Notes under the pieces: model-generated
The model's database searches: none
The model's input: the letters and a program-made list of their open reading frames with translations, nothing else
What the model was told of the DNA's origin: nothing
Translations under genes and position numbers: made by a program
Assembly (NCBI GenBank): GCA_019429145.1
Contig: JAHYJI010000007.1
Span: forward strand, 1-42,043
Direction of reading: 5' to 3'
Length of the DNA stretch: 42,043 nucleotides
DNA from: Coriobacteriia bacterium
GTDB lineage: Bacteria > Actinomycetota > Coriobacteriia > Anaerosomatales > SLCP01
Shown here: piece by piece, positions 24,801 to 36,800 of the stretch
How positions within the stretch are numbered: position 1 is the first letter of the stretch
How the letters are laid out: every line of letters starts with the position of its first letter

Positions 24801-27800
24801 TGTCGATACCACCGTCGAGAACGTCGTTGAAGTCCGAGCCGATCAGCGTGTCGTTGCCGGGTCCGCCGTAGAGCCTCAGCGCGATGAGGTCTGCGAGCAT
24901 GCCAGAGGCATCCACGTGGTCGTTCCCGGCACTGCCGTCGTTGGGATCGCCGGCCGCCACGTTGAGCTTCAGGACATCGCCCTGCGACCTGACCGCGTTC
25001 ACGAGGTAGACCACCGGTAGCATGGTGGCCGAGCCGCTCGGAGTCGTGACCTTGACCATGTTGAAGAGCACGTCCGGGTCGTCAATCGACTCGGTGACGG
25101 TCGAAGCGGCGAACTTGTCGTTGCCGCTGCCGCCCACGAACATGACCGTGTCGGCCGCACCCGTACCGAGGTTGATGTAGATCTTCTCGGTCGTCGTGAC
25201 CGTTGCGGTGACCTCGCTGCCGCCCCCGGCCCTGACGATCGTGACGACGTCGCCTGAGGCTGACACGGTAAACGTGTCCGGCGTGTTGGGCCCGGTGATG
25301 ATCAGGATGTCACTCGATGTCGGGTCCCCGCCGTGGATCGTCGGGTTCCCGGGAAGGGTGGCGTTCCAGCGGATGATGTCGTCACCGTCTCCACCGTGGA
25401 TGGTGTCGTTGCCGCCCCGGCCGTCGATGTCGTCGCGCTCGGAGCCGCCGTTGATGGTGTCGTTGCCCGGCCCACCGAGGATGACGTCCTCGCCGGGACC
25501 GCCGTCAAGCGTCGCACCTGCGGTGTTGTTGTTGACGAGGTAGTCGTCGCCGTCGCCGCCGTAGATCATGGAACCTGCGGCAGCGTGCTCGCCGAGCTCG
25601 AGGTAGTCGTCATCACCGTCGCCGTAGAGCTTGGCGATCCCGTTCCCGAGGTAGATGAGCATGTCTTCGCCCGTACCGCCGTGAATCTCGACGTCGGCGC
25701 GCACGCCCTCCCGGATGATGAGCTGGTCGTTGCCGCCGCCGAAGTCCGCGACGATCTTCGAGACTCCGGTGAACGTCTGGGTACGGCCCATGCCGGTCAC
25801 CAGTATGGTTTCGTTGTCCTTCTCTCCACCGACGTGCTCGATGGTGTAGACCTCGTCGGGATCGTCCTCGGACACGCCGCGTACACCGGCCCTGTCTCCG
25901 ACGTTGAGGTAGAGCACGCCTCCGCTCGCCGCGGCATCCCACTTGGCTGCCTCGCCTGCACCCGGCGCATTGCCAGCCAGGTGCACGATCTTGGGCAGCG
26001 TGATGGTGCCGAGCTTGAAGCTGACCGTCTTACTCACCTTGACGAACAGGATCTTCACCTTGACGGTCACGCTGGCGGTCACCGGAACGCTTCCGCCCGT
26101 CTCGCTGCGGACCTCGACCCTGAAGCCGAGTTCGAGACTCGCGAACGTGATCCCGAACAGTCTGGCCTTCACTGCTGCGCTGGCCTCGACGCCGAACCAG
26201 TACTCGTTCACGGGTGGCTCGGGCATCCACAGCCACACCCGGAAGTGGAAGTTGCCTTCCAGACCGAAACTCTTGGTGCCCAGGAGCACCCTTCCGTCGA
26301 GCGTCAGGTCGAACGAACCGCTGGAGTGGATCCAGCCCTTTGCGGCCATGTCGGCAAAACCGAAGAACTTCGCGCTCGCGCTGAAGTCGATGACCCAGTC
26401 ACTCGGGCCGAGCGTGAAGACGCGCTGCGTGACGCCACTGCCTACCGTGACGTCTCCGCCGCCCACCTGGATCATGAACTTGGCGTCGAACTTGATGACC
26501 TCGAGGATGTTGATGCTGCCTTCGAGCACCAGACGGAAGGACTTGGCACCGAGTATCGTGCCGTTCGCGTTGCGATCGACGGCACAGGTGTTGAGCTGCA
26601 GCTCGCCGCCCGCCTTGATCTTGATGATGTCGAGCAGGTTGAGGTCGAGCGAGACGGCCAGCCGCATCGCGAAGCCGGGGTTGCTGTCCGCGTAGATACC
26701 GGCGAAGCCCGCCGCCTTGACGTTCAGCGGACCAAGCTTGATGGTGACGTCGAATGCGAGTTCGAATGCGCGGTTCTGGATGGAGATGCTGACCATGCCG
26801 CTCGCCTCAGCCAGCCCCAGGAACGTCACTTCACCCTGTATCAGGAGTTTGAAGCCGGGCAGTATGTCGTGCGGACTACCACCAGGCGGAGTGTAGGTGA
26901 TGGTCTGCGAACCAGTATTGATCTCGAGAGTCGCACTCGCGTTGAAGCCAAGGCCGATGTTCTTGCCGAAGTCCACGTCGAGTCCGGCGTTCACGTAGAG
27001 CACCAGCCCGCGTGAGTCAACTCTGAAGAAGCCGACTACTTCGACCTCACCGATCGGGTTGAGAGCCATGCGGCCGAATACTTCGAACTCGACGTAGTCG
27101 GGTCTGATCTCCAGCTCCGCGAAGGCCACGATCTCGACTATCTCGGCCAGCTCGATCTTGCCAAACATCATCAGCTTGAAGCCTGGCTCGACGGTGACGT
27201 TGCCGAGCTTGATCGAACCGCCGGGATTGGTCGCCAGCAGACCGGCCCCATCTGCAAGTTTGTCGGCCGACGGGTTGGAGAGCTTCGCGACGTCGTAGTT
27301 CGTCATGAAGGTCTGGAATGTGTACGCGCTGCTGAATGAGTTGAATTCAAGCAGGAACTGCCCGTCGAGGTTGACACCCGGGATGCCGCCGCCGGCCTGG
27401 AGCGCCAGCGTCGCGCGCCCGACGATGCCCACCGACGGGCTCGTCACGAACATCATGTCGATGGAGCCGGAGAGCGCCCCGATGTACGGGATCTGGGTGC
27501 TCACCGCACCGGCTATCCTGACTCCACCGGAGCCGGCAGTAAAGCTGAGATAGCCGCTGAATGTGATCCTGTCGAAGAGTCGAATCGTGCCCTCGATCAG
27601 TGCTGACACGTAGAAGATCTCGCCGGCTGCGTAGACGGGATCCCGCGAGAGCCCGTCGAGCGCCGGGCGGCCCTTGTAGATGGTCAGCAGCGTCGGGAAG
27701 CTGTCCGGCAGGACGTTGAGGAAGGACTCGGGCACCTCGAAGATCTGGTCCGCGTTGGTCGTGTTGAACATGACCTGCACGCGGCCCCTGAGCGAGAAGA

Positions 27801-30800
27801 AGCCGTCAAGGTCGCTGACCCCGCCCCCGACGTCCGCAGCCAGCTCGAGCCTCACGAGCCCGGCCACACCGACGGTGGCGTTGACATCACCAGCGGCCTT
27901 GTTGTCGTTCGCATTCAGGTCGATGATGAGCAGGCCGATCACGCGGCCTTCCAGACCGAGCGGGACGATCTCGCCTGCCGCGGCGATGAAGAAGTCGAGC
28001 CGCTCGGGCGAGAACTTGATCAGGAAGCCTCCGCCGAGCTGGAACAGGACGGTGCCGCCGGACTCGACCCTCAGTCCGCCGACGACCTCGAGCTGGAACG
28101 AGTAGGGAGCCAGCTCGTACGTGCGCTTCTCCCCCTTGACGAGGAAGATGTTCTTGCTGCTCACCTCTTCGCCCTCGGCGTTGAGCGTCACCGATGTCGT
28201 CTTCTCGATGAAGAAGTAGCGGCCGTCCTTCAGGTACACCTTCCACTTGATGCCCGCGACGATACCCTCGACCTGAGCATCGGCGAGATCCTCGTCGGTC
28301 AGGCCTGTGAAGTTCTCGAGCTTGTACGTGATGCCGTTGCCCGCCAGCAGCGAGATACTGGTATCCGAGGCATCCGGCACGCCGTCCACGTCGCGGTCGG
28401 TGCCGGGATTCTTGAACAGGTTCTTCCAGGCCTCCGGCAGGGCGACCTTGCTAAACGTGTTGGTCGGCAGGCCGGCAGGGGCGCCGCTCGCGTCGATCGC
28501 GAACACCGCGCCGCCCGGGATGCCCTCGAGCGAGAGTGTCTCGGTCTGGATGCGGTCCGAGGCGTTGATCTGCAGCAGCGCGCTGCCCTGCAGATAGATG
28601 CCGTAGTCCTCGAGGAACTCGAAGTTGGTGGCAAAGGCGGCGACACCCCAGAACTCGATGTCGCTCAGGCCGTTGCCCATCTCGAGGATGAACGCGGCCG
28701 CGCCGGACGCCAGGTTCCCTATCTTGATGACCTTGATGGTGCCGGACGCGTAGAGCGCGATCCGTGCCTTGGTCGTGCCGTCGGGCATCGGACGGTTGCC
28801 GAACTCGAGCGCCACCTTGCCGCGGATCTCGAGGATCGGCTCGTCGCCGAACAGGTCACCGAAGCGCAGCTCCATGCCACCGGACAGCTCGATGAAGAAG
28901 ACCTCGTAGGACGATCCTTCCGCCGGCTCGGCGGGAGGTGCAGCGACCGGCTGGGTGACGAGGAAGCTCTGAGTACCGGCAGCTCCAAGGTTACCCGCCG
29001 TGTCGTACCAGGAGCCCGCGATGAAGCTCACGTTGACCGCACCGGCGACGAACCTGCCGCTGAGGTAGTAGCGGAGCGTCCTACCGTCGGAGAGCAGCGT
29101 GGGCGCAAGCGCCATGAGCGCGACCATGTTCCCACCCGCGCCTAGGCCCGAGCCACTGAGATCGAACTCGGGATCCTCGTCGAGGATCGAATCGTAGTCG
29201 AGCGCAAGCCCGCCCACCGTGTTGAAGACGATGTCCATGTAGGTGCCGCCGGGCAGCGTCACGGGCGCCACGCTGCTGATGACGCTCGCCACTCCTGCGT
29301 ACGTCCATCCACCTGCGGCGAAACTGCCGGTGATGATGTCGCCGGCCGCCAGACCCGTGCCGGTGACGGTGAACCGGTAGTTGCCCGCCGACGACCCGGA
29401 GTCGATCGCGGTCGCCGTGATGCCACCCGAGAAGGTGATGTCACCAAGACCGATGGTGTCGGTGTTGAGAGTCGAGCTGTCGCCGAAGTACACGTCGACC
29501 ACGAGGTTCCCGCCGAACTCGTAGACGGTGAACTGCTGCGTGGCGAAGAGCGGGATCTCCATGCCTGCCTCATCGAGGAAGATGACGCTTCCGCCGATGA
29601 GCGTGACGGTGATGGTGTCGGTCTCCGCGGTGCCCGTGTAGAAGTACCGGAATGTGTAGTCTCTGCCATTCTCACTCACGCTCACGAGTACCGGCGCCTG
29701 TGTCGCGTCCAGCACGAGCGTCGTGCCGGTCGGGACCGAGAGCGTGAACTCGGGATCGAGGTCGGTCACCGAGGCGACGTCGAGCGAGGCCGCGTACGCC
29801 GGGACCGTGAACGTGACGTCGAAGAAACCGCGGTTGTTGAGATCGTCGGCTCCGATGATGCCGCCGGCCGACGGACCCGCGAGATCCGCCGTCAGCTGCA
29901 CGATCGTGAACGACTCACGCTCCGCAACGTTGCTCCACGTGCCTGACTGGAAGGTTCCGGCCGCGAAGTCCGCGTTCACGGTGCCCGCGGTGAAGTCGCC
30001 GGTGAAGTAGTAGCGGTAGGTGACGCCGTCAGCAAGGAGTGTAGGCTGGGCTGCGAGCAGGAGCGCGGCGGTCCCGAGACCGGGGCCGCTCAGCGTGAAC
30101 TCGTCGCCGTTGATGGAGCTTGCGTCCAGCTCGTCGCCGGCGGTCGGGTTGTAGCGCACGTCGAGGTAGCCGATGTTCGGCGTTGCGACGCCACCGACGA
30201 GGAAGCCGATCGGCGACACGGTGCCACCGGGCGTGCCCAGCGTGACGGCACCGGTCGTATACGTGCCGAGCGTCCAGTACCTGAACACGAACGCACTGCC
30301 CTCCGGGCGCAGGTAGAGCGGCGCCTGGCTGGCATCAATGGACAGCGTCGTGGACGTCGCGCCGCCCACGAGGAGCGTGACCTCGCTGCTCGCATATCCG
30401 GACGATACCGGAAGGATCACGTCGATGTAGCCGCGGTCGTTCAGGACCTTCGGCGTGGTCGAGCCGCCGTTGCCGGGATCAAACAGATCGGCGGTGGGCC
30501 CGCTGACCGTGAAGGTCTCGGTCTCGGCGATGTTCCAGGTCGTCACGAGCGCGGCTGTCTGACTCCAGCCGTTCGCCAGGAACTGCACCTCGATGACACC
30601 GGGCATGAGGCTGCCGCCGAGGAAGTAGCGATAGCGGCCGTTGCCCAGCGACATCGGGTCGTCGCCGATGAAGCTCATGCCGCTGATCGTGAACTCGTCG
30701 TTGTCGATGCTGCTCGCGTCGATCGCGGCGCCCGTCGCCGCCGTCGTCTTGTAGGCGACGTCGATGTAGGTCTGCCCGTTAGACGGCAGATCTCCATGAC

Positions 30801-33800
30801 TGATCGTCACCTCCGTGACGAACGCGCCCATCTCTGCGAACGGGATGAACACCGACCAGCTGCCGACGATGAACGTCAGACGTACCTCATCGCCGTCCTC
30901 GAAGTCACCCTTCAGGCGGTAGCGATACTCGTCCGCCTCTATGGTCGGCGCCTTCGACGTATCGAGCTCGACGGTCGTACCACTACCACTCTCCAGCGAC
31001 ACAGCGAACTCGGGTTCGAGGTCGAGGACGGACTTCGAGTCGAGCACGTAACCGGCGGTGTAGCTCTCGAAGTCGACGTAGACCGAACTCCCCTCGATCA
31101 AGAGGATCGGCTCTTCCGTCGTGTACGCGTCGTCCTTCGCGTACGACCAGGTGCCCGGCAGGTACGTGAGTGTGACGTCCCCGGCCTCGGCGAAGAACCC
31201 GGTGAGCCAGTACCGGAAGATGTCGTTGCCCGAGTCGGTCAGCAGGTAGACGGGCGCCTGGCTCGAGTCGAGCACGATCGTGCCGAGGCCGGCACCCGTG
31301 AGGCGGAACTCCGCGTCCAGGTCGGTCACGGACGCGCGGTCGAGGGTGTACGTGCCCGAACTCACCGTGACCGAGGTGGGGATCGCGACGTCGATCCAGT
31401 TGCGGCCGTTGAGCGTCGACACGTCGATGCTCGACCCGGCGACTGGATTGACGAGGTTGGCAGTCGGGCCTTCGATGCGGAACGTGAACTCCACGAGGGC
31501 ACCGGGGTTGCCACCGCTATCTGTCCAGCTACCGGCGGTGAAGCTGATCGTGATCTCGCCCGGGACCCACAGAGTGCTCGCGGTAGCCACGTACCGGAAC
31601 TGAGTGATGCCCTCGGCGGCCAGACGTGCGTAGTACTGCTCGTCCGTCTCGCTGGCGCCCTTCTCGATCGTGGTTGCCACGAGGAGGCCGGTGGAGGCGC
31701 TTGCAGCCATGGCGATCGGCTTCGGTGTGCCGCTGAAGGTGATGGAGGAGCCGGTGACCGTGAACTCGGCGTCGCCGTCGAGTATCGAGCCGTAATCCAG
31801 CGTGCTGCCCGGCGTCGGCTTGAAGATGACGTCGACGTAGACCTTGCCGTCGTGCAGCGCCGCGTTGGCCTTCTCGACATCGATCGACACTGTTCCGGGC
31901 ACGAACGGCCCGGCGACGGTGGCCTCGGGGTTCACGATCGTGAAGGTACCCTCGCTGGCAACCGCGGGCACCGAACTGGCGCTCCACGTGCCTGCGGGGA
32001 ACCTGACGGTCACGGCGCCGGTCGAGCCGAACGCACCGGTGAAGTAGACGCGGAAGTAGTTGCCGGTGATGCGTGTCGGCGCATGAGTCGTCGAAACCGT
32101 GACCGGCAGTGCCGTTCCGGTCGCGTCGACGAACTGGATCCCGACGCCGTCGAGGATGGATGCCTCGTTGAGGGTCTGCCCCTCGGCGGGCGCGAACTTC
32201 ACGTCGATGTAGCCCACGTCGAGACGCAGTGCGGCCCAGGACTTTGTGGTGCTGGACGTCGTCGGGATAGCGCTAGCGGAGATCACCGCCGACTCCGCGT
32301 TGTGTGCCGTCTCGTCCGTCGTGAGGGGACTGCCTGGCGTCGGGACGTAGAATCCCTCGTTTCCGGCGGTGTCGCCCGTGGTCGTGTTGGTGAGCGCCCA
32401 GCTGTTCTTGATCCAGTTCAGCTGGATGCCTGTCGGGGTGCCGGTGGTGATGACCCAGTACCGGTACGTATTGGTGTCGCCGTTGATGAGAAGCGGCGCC
32501 TGGGTCTGATCGACCGTGATCGTCCCACCGGTCGCGGTGATGGTGAACTCGGGTGCGAGGTCGGTGATCGACGCCTGGTCGAGGGCGAAGCCGCCCGGCA
32601 CGACGTACGTCACGTCGATGAAGCCGCGGCCGTCGATCTCGCTCAGCGAGATCTTGTCGCCGTCGAGCGGCCCGGCCAGCGAAGCGGTGGGCTCCGCGGG
32701 CGGGATCTCGGGAACGACGAAGACGACCTCTTCGCCCGAGGCGTTGCGGAAGCCCATCTCCAGCTTGCCGTAGAGCGTCAGGATCTTCGGATCGTCGGGA
32801 ACGTCGGCCAGGAACAGTACCGTCACCGCTCCCGCGGAAACGCGCGACAGGTCGGCGTAGAGCCTGCCGCTGATGCTGATGTTGTCGGCAGCGAAGTTCA
32901 GCGTGCCGATGATCAGGAACTTGCCGTCTGTGCTGATCTTCACGACGACCTGACCGTTGAAGAGCTCCTTGGACGTGTAGATCGAGTACACGCGCGCCGA
33001 ACCGGTGATCGTCATCGGTGCCAGGAACGCCGCGAAGAAGCCGTTCTGCCCGGGGTTGTCCTGCATGAACTTCCACTGCGCGGCGACCTGTCCCTCGATG
33101 CTGGCGCGCCAGGCCTCGATACTGAGAGTGGTCGGCAGCTGGAAGTCCGAGCCACGCAGGTCGAACGGACTGCTTATCGACGGCAGGGTCTTGAAGAACT
33201 CGACGCCCGCCACGAAGTCGTTGATGGTGAGTCCGCTGTTCGGTTCGAGCAGGATCCCGGTGGGCAGCGACACGCCGATCTGCACGCCGAGCGGTCCGAG
33301 CTCGGAGAGTGCGAGGCGTATCGAGAAGCCGCCGATGCCCATCATCGAGAAGCTGCCGTCGAGTGCGGCGTAGAGCGTGCGGTCGTACACCGGCGTCGTG
33401 ATGTCGAAGGTCCCGATGATCGCTCCGGACTCGCTCAGCTTCAGGATACCGAGCACGAGCGAGGCCTCGATCCTGCCGCCGAACATGTTGCCGGCGACCT
33501 TGACCGAGAACGAGTCGATGGACACGACCGGGAACTTGCCCTGACGGAGCAGGCCGATGTCTATCTTGATCCCCTTGACGCCTCCGGAGATCTCGAGTGC
33601 GTCCAGACCCGGAAGCTTGGCGATGCTCGCCGAGAGGGTCAGGACGAAGTCGGCCGGGTCTTCCTTGATGTCGGGCCACTCGATCCCGATCTCGGTGATG
33701 TGGATCGGGAGCCAGCTGGGCCAGTTGAAGTCCTCGCCGCTGGCGCCGCCGACCGTCAGGAAGACGCCGAAGCCCGGGCCGGTGTCGAACGATCCGTCAC

Positions 33801-36800
33801 CACGGAACCCGAACGCGCGTCCCTCGCCGCCGATCTTCGAACCACCGATGGTCACTTCGGCTCCGACGGACCCGAAGTACACCATCCACTCGTCGTCCTC
33901 GGCAGCGGTGTTGAGCTGGAAGTCACGCGCGGTCAGCTTGACCACCGATGCGATGTCCACCACGAGCGTGTCGACCTCGAAGACGAATCCGACGACCTGG
34001 TTACCCTCGAACTTCAGTGCCGCCCGCAACGCCTCGGTGTCCGGGTCGTCAGCCGTCTTGCGATCGGTGATCGTGCCGGAGACGGGCTTGCCGGGCAGGA
34101 AGCGGGCACCGCCTGAAGCGATGTAGATACTGCCGTCGAGCGAGACCTCGCCATCGAAGATCGCGAAGTCCTCGATGCCCACGCGGATGTCGTCGAACTC
34201 CACGATCCCGCCGAGCTTGATACCGCCGGTGGGCGCGTACATGAGCTCGCCCTTGCCGAGGCGGAAGCCATTGTCGTAGACACGCAGACCGGGGATGACG
34301 ATGTCGTCATTCGGATCCGCGTTGCCCTTGTCGTCGATCACGTAGGGCTCGAGGCTGCCGGTCAGGTCGATCGGCACCACCTTGACCGAGACCGTCCTGA
34401 CTTCGACCAGCAACTGCGGGTCTCCGTTGTGCGCCGCAGGGTCGTAGTTCGGGTCGTAGTTGACCTTGATCGCACTGGCCGTGACGATCACCGTGTCCTG
34501 GATGTCCAGGAGCAGCGAGGCGACGTTCAGGCTGAACTTGCCGGGCACGCTAAATGCGCTGAAGAACTCGGGCGAGCCTTGCAGCAGCGTGAGCGCCGTC
34601 GCGATGTCGACCTCGATGTCGAACGTGCCGAGAATGCCGGTCAGTTTGAGCTCGGAGGATGCGATGGCGACGGTCGCCTCGTTGGCCTGTAGCGAGATGG
34701 TGAGTACGAGCTTCCCGCCCCGGAACGAGGTGTCGGCCAGTCCGATCGACGGACCCTTCAGCGTGAGTGGTCCGAGCGCGACCTCCTTGGCAGCGTCGCC
34801 GTGGCTCTGCTGGATCGTGCTGTCGATCGTGAAGGCCGCGTAGTTGGCGCCCGATACGTCCTGCGGGCTCGAATCGCCCTGCGGCGTGACGCGCCAGCTG
34901 TTAGCGGCGATCGTGACGTAGATGATGCCGTCGGTGAACTCCGAGAGAGGCCTGAGCTCGAGGTAGTAGCGCCACGTGTTCTCGCTGATCTTGATGGGCG
35001 ACAGGATCCCCGTCACGTTGACGGCGCCGGGGCCGCTGAGGCCGCTGAGCGTGATCTCGTTGCCGTCGATGCTGCTCTCGTCGAGCGTTCCGCCGCGAGG
35101 CTGGAACGTGACGTCGAGGTACGGCCGCGCAACGAGCGTGCTGGGGTTGATCTTCGCGCCGTTGAGCGGACTTGCGAGCATCGCGATCGGGATCGTCGTC
35201 GACGGATTGTGGACGAAGAACTGCTCGACCTCGGGCGCGTTGCTGTGCGTGCCGGCGCGGAACGAGCCGGCGATGAACCGGACCTCTACCGTGTAGTACG
35301 GATAGAGCGGGCCGACCACTTCGGGGAAGGCACCCGTGAAGTAGTAGCGGAACCACGTCGGGTCCTTGACCGGATCCATCTGTACCGCAGCACCGTTGAT
35401 GGTCACGCCGGTGAGCGGTGAGCCGTTCAGGTAGAGTTCGAACTCCTGATCGGGGTCGGTGACCGAACCGACATCGACCGTGCCGCGGCCGTCCGCGGTC
35501 TTGAAGGACACGTCGATGTAGCCCTGGGCGTTGAGTACGGCGGCGGTGATCTTCCCACCGAGGACCGGATCGCGCAGGTCTGCAAGCGGCGGGAGAACGA
35601 CCGGGGTCGTGCGGGGGATGTCGATACTGATCGGGGTGGAGCTGTCCAGCGGATTGAAGATCTGGACACCGTCGACCCACAGGTCCTGGAGCTGGAAGCC
35701 GAGACCCGCACCGAACGTGAAGCGGGCCTGTCCGGTGATCCCGAATATCTGCGTCAGCCCGTCGTCGCCCGGGTAGCTGATCTGCAGCGCCGCATTGGGG
35801 ATGTAGACGTCGATGCGTCCGGTCGGCTGCCTCGTGAAGCGTACCGAGCCCTCGATGACGAGTACGTCGGCCGCGCTGATGCGCAGGCGGTCGGTGCCGC
35901 TAACGTTGCCCGAATCGTCGAAGCCGACCTCGTAGACCTCGATCGCCTGCGAGGTGGCGAACGGCATCGTGATCGACTGCGCCGGGGTGTCGCCGGAAGC
36001 GTCGATGGTCTCGGTGATCGTAACGATCCGCCCCGAGTTGTTCACGAGGACCCGGATCGAGCCCGAGACCTCGAGTCCGTCGAGCCCGATCAGTGCCGCT
36101 GTGCCGTAGGCATAGAGCGCGAAAGTGTCGTCGCTGAACTTGACGACGCCGACCGTGGCGCCCGTCGCCAGCACACCGATCGCTCCGGAATTCAGCGTAC
36201 CGTCCTCGAGCCGCACCGGGCCGTCGCCCATGAAGATCTCGACACCGAATGCGCCGTAGAACGTCGCGGTCTCGGACCCCACCGTGACCGACCTGGTCGT
36301 GAAGCTACCGGTGAGCGTGAGGAAATCGCCGAAGCTGATCTTCGCGTTCTGGAAGGTCAGCGAGAGTGTCGCGGCCGTCAAATTGATACGGATCGTCTGA
36401 CCGTTGATCACGATCGTCTGGTCGACCGGCGCGCCTGTGGTGTTGATGCCGAGGATGACCTCGGAGCCGATCTCGATCGGGATCGAACCGCCACCGAAGT
36501 CGAAGCTGCCGCGGACGACACCGGCCATGCCGCCGGCACCGTCCCAGATGATGAACGCAGCTTCTCCGCCGACCGACAGGCTGCCGCTCTCCCCTGCATC
36601 GGTGCTGAACGCATCGATGCTGACGTTTGTGGCCGCCAGTCGGAAGGTGTTGCTCACGCGCTCGAACTGGAAGTCGCCCGAGAGCTCGATTCCCGCGACG
36701 TCGATCGTCGCGCCGAGTGCCGTGAAGCGGAAGTACGGCCCGGCGGGCAGTGTCTTCGAGTAGCCGGGGAGGTTGTAGGTGACCGCGCTCGAAGAAGTGT

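Noticed and set aside
21775-25020. Long plus-strand open frame (1081 codons) opposite the giant gene; similar ones at 9214-11766, 13723-16353, 30796-34116 and 36937-39876
   Set aside because: They mirror the GC-rich codons of the giant gene, are low-complexity Arg/Asp/Val/His-rich translations, show no domain motif, and lie fully opposite clearly coding sequence.
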